Source: Sva-07 sp963698435 (GTDB taxonomy: Bacteria; Actinomycetota; Acidimicrobiia; Acidimicrobiales; Ilumatobacteraceae). From it: a stretch of 64,000 nucleotides of DNA. The position numbers were made by a program, and so were the translations under genes. Position 1 is the stretch's first letter. Every line of letters starts with the position of its first letter. Shown here piece by piece: positions 50,513 through 61,059 of this stretch. Under the pieces are notes generated by a model. The model saw nothing but the letters and a program-made list of their open reading frames with translations. It searched no databases and had not been told where the DNA came from. Location of the stretch: the NCBI GenBank assembly GCA_963698435.1, contig CAVOQV010000007.1, positions 62,001 to 126,000 on the forward strand, written 5' to 3'.

Positions 50513-50560
50513 CAGCCCGACGGTCCTCCCCGGCCCCGTGCCCGCGAGGACTGTGACGGT

Positions 50561-50947
50561 TCAGTCGGCGAGGACGGAGCGGATGGTCTCCACGACCTGC
50601 TCCGCGCTCGCTCCAGGGGTGATCACGGCGGCGATGCCGGCCTCCATCAGCGGCTCGACGTCCTGGTTGGGCACGATGCCGCCGACCACCACCGGGATCT
50701 CGCTGCCCAGCTTGCGCACCTCGTCGACGACGAGCGGTGCCAGCGTCATGTGGGCGCCGGACAGCATCGACAACCCGATCGCGTCGACGTCTTCGTCGAC
50801 GGCGGCAGCGGCGACCGTTTGGGGCGTCTGGAACAACCCGGTGTAGATCACTTCGTAGCCCGCATCGCGCAGGATGCGAGCCACCACTTTGATGCCGCGG
50901 TCGTGGCCGTCGAGGCCGACCTTCGCGACGAGGATGCGTTCACTCAT
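50561..50947 (-). CDS. Cobalamin-binding small subunit of an acyl-CoA mutase
   Basis: 128 residues. 'AKVGLDGHDRGIKVVARILRDAG' contains the DxHxxG cobalamin lower-ligand motif (His replaces dimethylbenzimidazole). 'TPQTVAAAAVDEDVDAIGLSMLSGAH' and 'VVVGGIVPNQDVEPLMEAGIAAVITPG' complete the flavodoxin-like B12 fold. It lies 14 bp after the large subunit and must pair with it, as in isobutyryl-CoA and 2-hydroxyisobutyryl-CoA mutases, where the B12 domain is a separate chain. Confidence 0.92.
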   Translation of the reverse strand: MSERILVAKVGLDGHDRGIKVVARILRDAGYEVIYTGLFQTPQTVAAAAVDEDVDAIGLSMLSGAHMTLAPLVVDEVRKLGSEIPVVVGGIVPNQDVEPLMEAGIAAVITPGASAEQVVETIRSVLAD

Positions 50948-50961
50948 GTTGGCCTCGATGC

Positions 50962-52596
<1,635 letters not shown>

Positions 52597-52672
52597 GAGA
52601 CGATGGTACCGATCGCTTGACGGGCGCTACGAGTGGTGCGGGCGCTCGCGCCGGATGGCCGAGGGACGATGG

Positions 52673-53176
52673 TCATGTGAAGTCTCCGAATGAATGGCGG
52701 ACGAAGGCGAAGGTCTCGTAGATCTCGACCTGGTCCGCGGCGTCGAGTGGCAGGTCGGAAAAGATGCGTTGATTGAGGCGTTCCGTGGCTGCGACGGCGG
52801 TCCGTGACCCCTCGGAAGTGATCTCCGCGAGCGTGCTGCGGCCGTCGTCGGGATTGGGGATGCACCGCACCAGACCGTCGTCGGTGAGGCGCTGGACCAC
52901 GTTGGTGACACTCGCCGGATGCACCTGCAGCCGAGCGCCGATCTTGCCGAGGGGCAGTCGGCCCTTGCGGGTGAACTCCAGCAGCATCAGCACCTCGTAT
53001 CGGGCGAAGGTGAGGCCGAACGATCGGAGTTCGCCGTCGATCCGCGACAGCAGTTCCTGCTGGATTCGCATGATCGAAGTGACCAGTGCCATTCCGTCGG
53101 CGGCATCCGTCCACCCGCGTCCACGCCAGTTGTCGCGGGCGAGGGCGATCGGATCGTGCGCAAGCGGTGTGGTCAT
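52673..53176 (-). CDS. MarR-family transcriptional regulator
   Basis: 167 residues. The winged-HTH is 'FARYEVLMLLEFTRKGRLPLGKIGARLQVHPASVTNVVQRLTDDGLV', and the wing is 'PNPDDGRSTLAEITSEG' (D-x-R wing motif of MarR). It lies on the same strand 76 bp before the mutase large subunit and likely controls it, perhaps in response to an acyl-CoA or carboxylic acid. Confidence 0.88.
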   Translation of the reverse strand: MTTPLAHDPIALARDNWRGRGWTDAADGMALVTSIMRIQQELLSRIDGELRSFGLTFARYEVLMLLEFTRKGRLPLGKIGARLQVHPASVTNVVQRLTDDGLVRCIPNPDDGRSTLAEITSEGSRTAVAATERLNQRIFSDLPLDAADQVEIYETFAFVRHSFGDFT

Positions 53177-53204
53177 GAGAAGTGGGAATGGGTGAATCGA
53201 ACGA

Positions 53205-53237
53205 CGAGGGCCCGGTCCGACGTGGACCGGGCCCTCG
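53205..53237 (-). terminator. Intrinsic terminator of the sugar-type binding-protein gene
   Basis: CGAGGGCCCGGTCC (53205-53218) and GGACCGGGCCCTCG (53224-53237) form a perfect 14-bp stem with a 5-nt loop. It is located 23 bp after the stop of the minus-strand gene 53260 and before the MarR start, so it separates the two units. A weak T-rich stretch follows on the minus strand. Confidence 0.8.
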
Positions 53238-53259
53238 ATCGTTCACGGGTGGGGTCGGC

Positions 53260-54498
53260 TCAGTCGACGCCCCAGAGGGCCTTGAACTGGTCCTCCATCG
53301 TTTCCGGTCCGGGCCATCCGTTGGGGCCCAGATCGATGATCGACTGCGCGGTGTCGGGGTCGCTGACGATGAACGTCGGCAGCGTTGCGTTGGCACGCTC
53401 CTCGGGATTGTCCATGCCGAGCGCCTCACGGGCCATGGCGTCCACCATCAACCAGCCGGCGTACGGCTTGGGGTTGGCGGTCCAGGCAGCATGGCGGCCG
53501 GCGACGATCTCGGTGAGACCGATCTCCGTCGAGAAGTCGACGCCGACGATCTGGACTCCATCGAGCAGTCCGGCCTCCTCGAGCGTGTCGGCCACGCCGG
53601 CGGGCAGGTCACTGAAGGTGAAGTGGATGTAGTCGATGTCCGGGTTCGCCTGGAGTCGAGATGCCACTGCAGCGGGGACCTCACCGGCGATCAGGCTGTC
53701 GAGGGTCGTGTCGAGTGTCTCGAGCGTGCAGTCGGGGCAGTTCTCCTCGTAGGCAGCGGCGGCGCCTTCAGCTTCGCTCACCAGCACAGGGAAGTCAGGA
53801 ATGTTGACCAGCAGCGTGTTGGCTGTGCCACCCGAGTCGGCGATGATCCACTGTGAGATCAGATTGCCGGTGGCGAACACGCCCTCGGTGTCGCCGCACT
53901 GGATGAACAGGTTGTTGTTCTCCGGGTCGGGGATGTCGGTCGAGTAGCAGCTGTAGTAGCCGACCCCGGCTGCCTGAGCGGCGGCAATCTGCTCTTCCGC
54001 GGTCGCCAACGGCGACCCGGTATGAGCGATGTAGTCCACGCCTGCGTCCAGCGCCTGCTGGACGGCCGGACCTTGGTCGCCGCTGCTTGCCGGGATCGTC
54101 ACGACCTCCCACCCCAGGGCTGCGGCTGCGTCCTTCACGCCAGGCCCGATGGCGGTGCATGCCGGAAGCTCGCACTCGAGCCAGCCGATCGTCTTCGGCT
54201 CGGGTACTCCGTCGAGCGGGATGGTCGGGCCGATGTCGGTGGCCGGTTCGCTGTTTGCGTCGACGATGGCCTGAGCGGCAGCAACGCCGTCTCCACCGGT
54301 GGATCCGCCGTCGGTGGTCTCGGTCATGTCGTCGGTGGTCTCGGTCATGTCGTCGGTGGTCTCGGTCATGTCGTCGGTGGTCTCGGTTGCACCGTCGGTG
54401 GTGTCCGAGCCCGAATCGGCGTCGTCGTCGCTGCCACATGCGGCGGCGACGAGTGCCAGTGGCACCAGCAGCACCGCGAGTCGAGAGCGTTTGGTCAT
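53260..54498 (-). CDS. Sugar-type ABC transporter substrate-binding lipoprotein (Peripla_BP_4 type)
   Basis: 412 residues. Lipobox 'LALVAAAC' then GSDDD, so probably lipid-anchored. A repetitive acidic-Thr linker of TETTDDM units follows (encoded by the 21-bp repeats at 54310-54393). The binding domain begins 'PKTIGWLECELPACTAIGPG' and has 'DAGVDYIAHTGSPLATAEEQ' and 'LEEAGLLDGVQIVGVDFS', a RbsB-like fold with paired Cys. It is divergent from its ATPase gene by 130 bp. The ligand is unknown; the enzymes nearby are not sugar-specific. Confidence 0.88.
   Translation of the reverse strand: MTKRSRLAVLLVPLALVAAACGSDDDADSGSDTTDGATETTDDMTETTDDMTETTDDMTETTDGGSTGGDGVAAAQAIVDANSEPATDIGPTIPLDGVPEPKTIGWLECELPACTAIGPGVKDAAAALGWEVVTIPASSGDQGPAVQQALDAGVDYIAHTGSPLATAEEQIAAAQAAGVGYYSCYSTDIPDPENNNLFIQCGDTEGVFATGNLISQWIIADSGGTANTLLVNIPDFPVLVSEAEGAAAAYEENCPDCTLETLDTTLDSLIAGEVPAAVASRLQANPDIDYIHFTFSDLPAGVADTLEEAGLLDGVQIVGVDFSTEIGLTEIVAGRHAAWTANPKPYAGWLMVDAMAREALGMDNPEERANATLPTFIVSDPDTAQSIIDLGPNGWPGPETMEDQFKALWGVD
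54310..54393. repeat. Four 21-bp tandem repeats inside the binding-protein linker
   Basis: Unit GTCGGTGGTCTCGGTCATGTC occurs three times exactly (54310-54330, 54331-54351, 54352-54372) and once degenerate (54373-54393). It is in-frame (7 codons) and encodes the T-E-T-T-D-D-M linker, so copy-number change would alter linker length without frameshift. Confidence 0.9.
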
Positions 54499-54628
54499 GT
54501 GGGTGTTCCCCCTTGTGTAGAGCGGGTGTGTCGAATCCCTCTGATTCGGCCGCCCGGTTACTTTGACTCTAAACTATCGTGAGGCGCAACAAGCGAACCG
54601 GAGGGCGGTTCGCGGACAAGGGGGATGC

Positions 54629-56164
54629 GTGCCGGCATTGTTGAGGATCGAGCACTTGTCCAAGGTGTTCCCCGGTCAGGTCGCGCTCGATGACGTCGAC
54701 CTGACGATCGAGGCTGGGACGACGCATGCGCTCGTCGGGCAGAACGGGTCGGGGAAGTCGACGCTCATCAAGATTCTCGCCGGCTATCACCAGCCGACGG
54801 GCGACGACGCCCGGGCAACCTACTTCGGCAACGACCCCGCCGGTGAACCTCTGGAACTCGGTGACGGACGTGCCGCGGAGCGCGACGGCATCCGGTTCGT
54901 CCATCAGGACCTCGGCCTCGTCGAAAGCTTGACGACGGTCGAGAACCTCGCACTCGGCAACGGCTTCACCACGACGTTCGGCAAGATCAACTGGCGCGCG
55001 GACGTCGTGCGAGCACGCGAGGCCCTTGCGTCGATCGGTTTCGAGAGCGTCGACGTCAAGCTCCCGGTCGGCGCGCTGGCTCCCGCACAGAAAACCGGCG
55101 TCGCGCTCGCACGAGCGCTGCTCGGCTGGGAGCACGACGCCCACCTGCTCGTCCTCGACGAACCGACCGCGTCGCTTCCGGCGAGCGATGTTCGACACCT
55201 CTTCGAAGCGATCCGAAGGTTGAAGGAACGTGGCGTTGCGATCTTGTACGTGTCGCACCACCTCGACGAGGTCTTCGAGATCGCCGACGAGGTGTCGGTG
55301 CTTCGCGACGGCCGGCGGGTCACCACCGAACGGGTCGACACGCTCGACCACGATCGACTGATCGAGTTGATGATCGGTCACAAGATCGTCCAAGGTCGCA
55401 GCGGTGCCGGACCGGCCGGTGACGAGGTGCTCGTCGACGTCCGAGCTCTGCAGGGCGCGAATGTCCACGGCGTCGATCTGCAGGTCCGCGCTGGCGAGGT
55501 CGTCGGTGTGGCCGGGATCACGGGGTCGGGGCGCGAGAGCCTCGTGCCGCTGTTGACCGGTCAGACCCCGAGCAGCGGCGGCAGTGTGGAGATCAACGGC
55601 CGGTTCGTCGGCAACTATGCACCGGACGAGGTGCTCCGAGCCGGTGGGGCGTTCGTCACGGCGGACCGCAAGTCGCTGGGGCTGTTCTCCTTGATGTCGG
55701 TGATCGACAACACGACGATCTGTGACGTCGGCAGAAATGCTCGTCGCGGCAGGCTCAACAAGCGGTCCGAACGAGCCGATGCCGTCGGTTGGCTCGATCG
55801 CCTGCAAGTCAAGGCGGCAGCACCGGACGTGCCGGTCGGGACCCTGAGCGGCGGCAACCAGCAGAAGGTGCTGTTCGCACGTGGCCTCCGACTCGCGCCG
55901 AGCGTCGTGCTCCTCGACGAGCCGACCCAGGGCATCGACGTCGGAGCCAAAGAGGAGATCCACTCGTTGATCGACGCCAAGGCGAACGAGGGCGCTGCGA
56001 TCGTCGTGGCGTCGACCGACACCGACGAACTGGTACGGGTTGCGACCCGCATCGTCGTCATGCGCAAAGGCTCGATCGTTGCTGAGCTGGAGGGCGATGC
56101 CATCAACGCGGTGTCCATCGAACGTGCACAGTTGGCACTCACAGATCGAACAGGGGAGAACTGA
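54629..56164 (+). CDS. Sugar-type ABC transporter ATPase with two nucleotide-binding domains
   Basis: 511 residues from a GTG at 54629 (AAGGGGG upstream). First NBD: Walker A 'VGQNGSGKSTLIKIL' and 'LLVLDEPTASLPASD', but with a weak signature ('LAPAQKTGVALARALLG' in place of LSGGQ). Second NBD: the Walker A is degenerate ('GITGSGRESLVPL'), the signature is intact ('LSGGNQQKVLFARGL'), and Walker B is 'VVLLDEPTQGID'. This is the RbsA/MglA pattern of complementary half-sites. It forms one system with the permease at 56170. Confidence 0.92.
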   Translation: MPALLRIEHLSKVFPGQVALDDVDLTIEAGTTHALVGQNGSGKSTLIKILAGYHQPTGDDARATYFGNDPAGEPLELGDGRAAERDGIRFVHQDLGLVESLTTVENLALGNGFTTTFGKINWRADVVRAREALASIGFESVDVKLPVGALAPAQKTGVALARALLGWEHDAHLLVLDEPTASLPASDVRHLFEAIRRLKERGVAILYVSHHLDEVFEIADEVSVLRDGRRVTTERVDTLDHDRLIELMIGHKIVQGRSGAGPAGDEVLVDVRALQGANVHGVDLQVRAGEVVGVAGITGSGRESLVPLLTGQTPSSGGSVEINGRFVGNYAPDEVLRAGGAFVTADRKSLGLFSLMSVIDNTTICDVGRNARRGRLNKRSERADAVGWLDRLQVKAAAPDVPVGTLSGGNQQKVLFARGLRLAPSVVLLDEPTQGIDVGAKEEIHSLIDAKANEGAAIVVASTDTDELVRVATRIVVMRKGSIVAELEGDAINAVSIERAQLALTDRTGEN

Positions 56165-56169
56165 ACGTC

Positions 56170-57252
56170 ATGACCACCACATCCGAACCGGTGCGCAACG
56201 AGCCGCACGACGCGCTACTCGAGCTGGCGCCACCATCCAAGACATGGGTGCAGAAGTCGGGCCTCGACAAGTACAGCGCGCTGTACCTGTGGGCGGGGTT
56301 CATGATCGTCTTCAGCCTCACCCAGTCGCAGTTCCTGACCTGGACCAGCATCAGCCTGGTCCTCACGGAGAAGGCGATCGTGGCGCTGCTCGCGCTGGCG
56401 TTCCTCGTGCCGCTCGTCGCCGACACGTTCGACCTGTCGATCGGCTTGATGATGGGGTTCTCGATCGTGATCACCACGTCGTTGGCCCAGAACACCGGGA
56501 ATCCGCAAGCGCTCAACGCGCTCATCGCCGTACTTGCCTGTGCCGCCGTCGGATTCGTGTCCGGGTTCATCGTGGTGAAGCTCGGTGTCAACTCGTTCAT
56601 TGCCACGCTCGGCATGAGCCAGGTACTGGCCGCCGTCAACATCCTGATCTCGGGGAATCGCTCGATCAATGGTGTACTCAGTGACGCCTACCGTGATTTC
56701 GGTCGGACCAAGTTCTTCGGGCTGCCGTTGTATTTCTACTTGGTCATGTTGATCGCGTTGGTCCTCTGGTACGTGCTCGAGCAGACTCCGCTCGGCCGGT
56801 ACCTCTTCGCCACGGGCGGTAACACCGACGCCGCCCGACTGTCCGGGTTGCGTACCGACATGTACCGCTGGGGCACCCTGGTCGCGTCGGCGGTGCTGGC
56901 GTCGATTGCCGGCCTGATCCACACGTGGAAGGTCGGTACCTACAGCAGTTCGATCGGGCCGGGTTTCCTGTTCCCGGCGGTCGCCGCGGTCTTCTTCGGC
57001 GCATCGCAGCTCAAGGGGCGACCGAACGTGTGGGGCACGCTGATCGCCGTGTACGCCTTGGCGTTCGGTGTCAAGGGGCTGCAGCTCACCTTCACGACCG
57101 GCACCGCCTGGATCGAGCCGCTCTTCGAGGGCGTGTCGCTCCTGATCGCGGTCGCGCTGGCGAGCCGCCAGGGGATCATCAAGGTTCCCAAGCGCCGTAA
57201 ACGGACCGACGACCCGCCCGAGGCTGCGGCGGAGCCGGTTGCGGCCGGCTGA
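56170..57252 (+). CDS. Sugar-type ABC transporter permease (RbsC/XylH type)
   Basis: 360 residues. It has about eight to ten hydrophobic segments; 'LVPLVADTFDLSIGLMMGFS' and 'VKLGVNSFIATLGMSQVLAAVNIL' are conserved in BPD_transp_2 sugar permeases, as is the cytoplasmic 'TPLGRYLFATGGNTDAARLSGL' EAA-like loop. It starts six bases after the ATPase stop. No second permease follows, so it probably homodimerises. Substrate unknown. Confidence 0.9.
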   Translation: MTTTSEPVRNEPHDALLELAPPSKTWVQKSGLDKYSALYLWAGFMIVFSLTQSQFLTWTSISLVLTEKAIVALLALAFLVPLVADTFDLSIGLMMGFSIVITTSLAQNTGNPQALNALIAVLACAAVGFVSGFIVVKLGVNSFIATLGMSQVLAAVNILISGNRSINGVLSDAYRDFGRTKFFGLPLYFYLVMLIALVLWYVLEQTPLGRYLFATGGNTDAARLSGLRTDMYRWGTLVASAVLASIAGLIHTWKVGTYSSSIGPGFLFPAVAAVFFGASQLKGRPNVWGTLIAVYALAFGVKGLQLTFTTGTAWIEPLFEGVSLLIAVALASRQGIIKVPKRRKRTDDPPEAAAEPVAAG

Positions 57253-57355
57253 CGTGGCGCTCGTGTGTGCTGAACGTCGAGGACTCGATCTGCGCCTCGT
57301 GACCGTTGCGAACCAGGAAGGGGCGACGACGTTCGCCGCGTCATAGCCTGGAACC

Positions 57356-58126
57356 GTGGAACGTCCAGCGCCCGCGATCTCCGAGTTGCTCGCCATCCCG
57401 GAGTTCGGAGCGTTCATCCTGTCCGCTCCGTGGCTCGCAACGGCACCCCGAGGTGTCGGTCGGCGAGTGCTGGTGCTCCCCGGCTTCACCGCTGGCGACG
57501 TGTCGACGACACCACTGCGTTTCGCGCTGCGGGCGCTCGGCCACCGACCCGCCCCGTGGGGTCTCGGTCTGAACGTCGGCCCCGACGACGAGACGGTCCG
57601 GCAGCTGCTGCGCCGTCTCGACCAACTGGTCAAGCAGAACGGGGGACCGATCGACGTCGTTGGATGGAGCCTCGGCGGGATCATGGCGCGACTGCTCGCT
57701 CTGCACCACCCCGACCGCGTTCGTCAGGCGGTGTCGCTGGGCAGCCCCATCCGGGTCGAGGATCCCGAGGCGAACCTGAGCGACAGCGTCCGGCGGCTCT
57801 CCCAGCTCGCCGGCTTGCAGCGGGGTCGCCGCGGTCACGACCTGACCGTCATCCCGGTGCCCTCGACCGTCATCTACTCCCGGCAGGACGGAGTGGTTGC
57901 CCCGGCATCGTGCCTACAGCCGGCAGGACCGACCTCGGAGAACATCGAGGTTCGCGGCGCCCACATCGGACTCGGTCACAACGCGTCGGCGGTCTGGGCA
58001 GTCGCCGACCGGCTTGCCCAGCGCGATGGAGAGTGGCGGCCCTTCGTGCCTCCACCGGCGATGGCCTGGTGCTACCCGGATCCCGAGCGTGACAACGCCG
58101 CAGCAGCCGGCGCAGCGGGAGCCTGA
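57356..58126 (+). CDS. Lipase-like alpha/beta hydrolase
   Basis: 256 residues from the GTG at 57356. The nucleophile elbow is 'DVVGWSLGGIMARLLA' (GWSLGG), the acid is in 'VIYSRQDGVVAP' and the base in 'AHIGLGHNASAVW'. The late H-x-G-L-G-x-N motif is typical of actinobacterial lipases of the PGAP1/triacylglycerol-lipase class. It is six bases before the WS/DGAT-like gene, an association consistent with neutral-lipid turnover. Confidence 0.85.
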   Translation: MERPAPAISELLAIPEFGAFILSAPWLATAPRGVGRRVLVLPGFTAGDVSTTPLRFALRALGHRPAPWGLGLNVGPDDETVRQLLRRLDQLVKQNGGPIDVVGWSLGGIMARLLALHHPDRVRQAVSLGSPIRVEDPEANLSDSVRRLSQLAGLQRGRRGHDLTVIPVPSTVIYSRQDGVVAPASCLQPAGPTSENIEVRGAHIGLGHNASAVWAVADRLAQRDGEWRPFVPPPAMAWCYPDPERDNAAAAGAAGA

Positions 58127-58131
58127 CCACG

Positions 58132-59553
58132 ATGCCGACGTCGCAGATCAAGCGCGGTCACTCGCGACTCCTCGCCATCGAGACTCCGACGGCGCTCGGA
58201 CACACGTCGACCCTGACCATCGTCGACGCGGCAAATGCGCCGCACCGGCTGAACGCCGCGTTGCTCCGCCAGGAGGTCAGCGCCCGGCTCGACGACCACC
58301 CGATGCTGCGCCAGTCGCTCGTGGAGGTGCCGCTGAACCTCGATCGACCGTGGTGGCGTGATCATCCCGGCTTCGACCTCAACTACCACCTTCGACACAT
58401 CGCCGTGCCCGACCCCGACGATCCGGACTCGCTCGCCGACCTGGTCGCTCGTATCCACAGCCGTCCACTGGACCGTGACCGACCGCTCTGGGAGCTCTAT
58501 CTGATCTCGGGCCTCGCCGACGGACGCGCGGCGCTGTTGTTCAAGATGCATCTCGCTGCCCTGGCGGCGTCGACGGGCAACTCGCTGTGTGCCGGTCTGA
58601 TCGGCGACTCGCCCGACCTGATCGGCGAACCAGCCGACGAGCTGCGCAACTGGGTGCCGCAGCCCGGCCCCTCCCTGCACGATCTCGGTGCCCGCGCCTG
58701 GATGAACGCGATGATCGACCCGATGCGGACCCTGAGCACGGTGCCCCGCACGTTGAACTCGGTTCCCGGCATCCGCAGCCTGCTGAATCCGGCGCTGGCG
58801 CTGATGAACCAGCGCTCACAACGATCGATTGTGATCGCCGATCAGTCCGGGATCACACCGCGGACGTCGTTCAACGGGCGCATCGGGCCCCACCGGCGCT
58901 GGGCGAGCGCCGAGCTCGATCTGCAGCGGATCGCCAAGGTGCGCTCCCGGTTCGCGGTGAGCACGGTCGACGTGCTCACCGCGGTCTGCGGGGGAGCGCT
59001 GAGATGGTGGCTCCTCCAGCACGACGAGCTGCCACGCGAAACGCTCAAGGCGCTCGTTCCGCTGTCGGTCACCGACCCGGAGGCGATCGAAGGGATCGCC
59101 GGAGCGGTCGTCAGTCTGAGCACCAATCTCCATCGCGTGAACGAGCGGCTGGCGATCGTGCACGAGCAGATCGGCGAAGCCGTGACGCGCCACGGTGCCA
59201 TGACCGCAGCCGAGATCCGCGGCATCGGTGGTGGCACGCCGCTCCTGGGCATCGTGGCGTCGCGCCTACTGGAACGCAGCCCGCTGGCCGATCGGCTGAT
59301 GCCGCCGTTCAACACCACGATCACGTCCGTGCCAGGGTCGCAGGAACCGCAGTACGCGCTCGGCGCCGAGGTGACCGCCATCCATCCGATCCTCGGCGTG
59401 GTCGACGGGATGGGCCTACACATCGGCGCCATCTCCGTGGGGGATCGGCTCTGTCTGAGCCTCGTTTCCGACCGCGAGCAGATCCCCGATCTCGGCGATC
59501 TGGCGGCACGCATCGTCGAGGAATTCGAGATCCTCGAGAAGTCGAAGCCGTAG
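58132..59553 (+). CDS. WS/DGAT-family O-acyltransferase-like protein lacking the HHxxxDG motif
   Basis: 473 residues, normal length. Family landmarks are present: 'RPLWELYLISGL' (PLWE) near 119, 'FNGRIGPHRRWASAELDL' and 'STVDVLTAVCGGALRWWL', and the C-terminal 'NTTITSVPGSQEP' (N-x-x-x-T-x-V-P-G). But at the catalytic site, where active enzymes have K-M-H-H-A-x-x-D-G, the sequence is K138-M139-H140-L141 then A145-A146: the second His, the Asp and the Gly are replaced. It may be inactive, act in lipid binding or have another chemistry. It is coupled to the lipase gene. Confidence 0.88.
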   Translation: MPTSQIKRGHSRLLAIETPTALGHTSTLTIVDAANAPHRLNAALLRQEVSARLDDHPMLRQSLVEVPLNLDRPWWRDHPGFDLNYHLRHIAVPDPDDPDSLADLVARIHSRPLDRDRPLWELYLISGLADGRAALLFKMHLAALAASTGNSLCAGLIGDSPDLIGEPADELRNWVPQPGPSLHDLGARAWMNAMIDPMRTLSTVPRTLNSVPGIRSLLNPALALMNQRSQRSIVIADQSGITPRTSFNGRIGPHRRWASAELDLQRIAKVRSRFAVSTVDVLTAVCGGALRWWLLQHDELPRETLKALVPLSVTDPEAIEGIAGAVVSLSTNLHRVNERLAIVHEQIGEAVTRHGAMTAAEIRGIGGGTPLLGIVASRLLERSPLADRLMPPFNTTITSVPGSQEPQYALGAEVTAIHPILGVVDGMGLHIGAISVGDRLCLSLVSDREQIPDLGDLAARIVEEFEILEKSKP

Positions 59554-59639
59554 CCATGGTCGACCGCGACGGTCGGCGTGGTCGACCGGGTCCTCGCGGG
59601 TTGGAGCAGAGTGCGACCTCGCTGCTACGTTGCGATCCT

Positions 59640-60458
59640 ATGAGAGCTCGGATCAGTGCGACGAAGAAGATCATGTTCGCTGCAGTCGGCGTCGCCGCTG
59701 CAACTTTCGCCATCAGCGGGACGTCGTCGGCCGATGTCGCCAACTCCTCCACGAGCGATCCGAACAACAGTGCCCAGTACACCTGCGTCAATTCGTTCCC
59801 CGCGGGGGCGACGTTCCAGCTGCAGGCGTCCTTCCCGGGGTCCGCTGTCGATCCGGGTGAGACGGTCAGTTACGGCTTGATCTACGGAGACGCAGGGGTC
59901 GCGTTCACCGGCAACTGGCAGCTGACTGTTCGCCTGCCCGATGGGAGCACGGCAACGGGATCGTCCACCGGCGTCTCCGTTCCGGCCGCCGGCCCGGTCG
60001 CGTCGGTCAGCTACTCCGTTCCGCCCTCGACGCCGGGCAACAGCACGCTGTCGGCGTGGATCACCAACGTCACGGTGACGAACACCGCAAACAGCATCAC
60101 CGTGTCGTGCGATGCGATCGGCGCGCAGAGCCAGGTCGACCTCACCGTCGCCCCACCGCCCACCACGACCACCGAGGTCACCACCACCACGGCGGCACCG
60201 ACGACGACCGCGCCTGCGACGACCGCGCCTGCCACGACGGCACCGGCGACCACTGCGCCGGCGACGACCGCGCCCCCCACGACAAGCGCTGCGGGGTCCG
60301 GCGGTGCCCAAGCGCCCAGCACGACCTCGCCGAACCAGTTGCCCTCGACCGGGCCGTGGTCTGGAGCGACGACCGGATCCGCGATCGGCGGAACCATCGC
60401 ACTCCTCCTGGGCGCGCTCGCCCTTCTCATCGCTCGCCGCGACCCCACGTCGGCATAG
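59640..60458 (+). CDS. Secreted cell-wall-anchored (LPXTG-type) protein with Thr/Ala/Pro stalk
   Basis: 272 residues. An N-terminal signal peptide (MRARISATKKIMFAAVG.., cleavage probably after 'SSADV') is followed by a ~130-residue domain with two Cys, probably Ig-like beta. Then a stalk of TTAPA repeats (15-bp units at about 60190-60290) follows, and at 234-238 LPSTG, a hydrophobic segment and a short Arg-containing tail. This is a sortase substrate pattern, though a sortase gene is not in the window. Likely surface-exposed. Starts 86 bp after the acyltransferase. Confidence 0.8.
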   Translation: MRARISATKKIMFAAVGVAAATFAISGTSSADVANSSTSDPNNSAQYTCVNSFPAGATFQLQASFPGSAVDPGETVSYGLIYGDAGVAFTGNWQLTVRLPDGSTATGSSTGVSVPAAGPVASVSYSVPPSTPGNSTLSAWITNVTVTNTANSITVSCDAIGAQSQVDLTVAPPPTTTTEVTTTTAAPTTTAPATTAPATTAPATTAPATTAPPTTSAAGSGGAQAPSTTSPNQLPSTGPWSGATTGSAIGGTIALLLGALALLIARRDPTSA

Positions 60459-60577
60459 GAGCCATCACGAGGCCGGGACCTCGTCGCAGCAGCAGCCGGC
60501 GACGCTCGTCGACTGCAGGCGGTGTGAGTCGAGTCGGTTCGCCACTGCCCCTTTTCGGGGAGGAGAGAAACCGCAGC

Positions 60578-61033
60578 TCAGACGTAGTAGCGGAAGATGA
60601 CCTCGGCGACACAGGACGGCTTGGCTGCACCTTCGACCTCGAACACGAACTCCTGGGTGACCTGCGCTCCACCGGCGATGTCCTCGACCGACGCGAGTGT
60701 GACGCCGAGGCGCAACTTGGAGCCGACCGGAACCGGTGACGGAAACCGGATCTTGCCCGCGCCGTAGTTGACGCCCATGGCGACGCCGGACACAGCGAAG
60801 ATCTGAGGTGCGAGCATGGGGCCGAGCGACAGGGTCAGGTAGCCGTGGGCGATCGGGCCACCGAAAGGGCCTGCCTTGGCGCGTTCGGGATCGACGTGGA
60901 TCCACTGATGGTCGCCGGTCGCGTCGGCGAAGGTGTTCACCTGCTCCTGTGTGATCTCGACGTACGGGGAGTAGCCGAGGTGCTCGCCGACGAGCGTCTT
61001 GAGTTCATCGATGCCGTTGATCATGCGGGTCAT
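60578..61033 (-). CDS. MaoC-like (R)-specific enoyl-CoA hydratase
   Basis: 151 residues (ATG at 61033; an internal ATG at 61024 also possible). The hot-dog fold hydratase motif is 'FADATGDHQWIHVDPERA' with Asp and His in the D-x(4)-H pattern, followed by 'GGPIAHGYLTLSL'. The terminal 'AEVIFRYYV' is typical. It closely follows the MaoC-domain NodN/R-hydratase type. Divergent from era by 26 bp. Confidence 0.9.
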   Translation of the reverse strand: MTRMINGIDELKTLVGEHLGYSPYVEITQEQVNTFADATGDHQWIHVDPERAKAGPFGGPIAHGYLTLSLGPMLAPQIFAVSGVAMGVNYGAGKIRFPSPVPVGSKLRLGVTLASVEDIAGGAQVTQEFVFEVEGAAKPSCVAEVIFRYYV

Positions 61034-61059
61034 GGACCTGAGCTTGGCAAACTGGACAG

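Noticed and set aside
52597..52672. Cobalamin riboswitch before the B12-dependent mutase
   Set aside because: The gap is only 76 bp and holds no B12-box-like element; a MarR gene is directly upstream.
60190..60290. Tandem repeat as a mobile or regulatory element
   Set aside because: The 15-bp units encode the in-frame Thr/Ala/Pro stalk of a surface protein, a common low-complexity feature.
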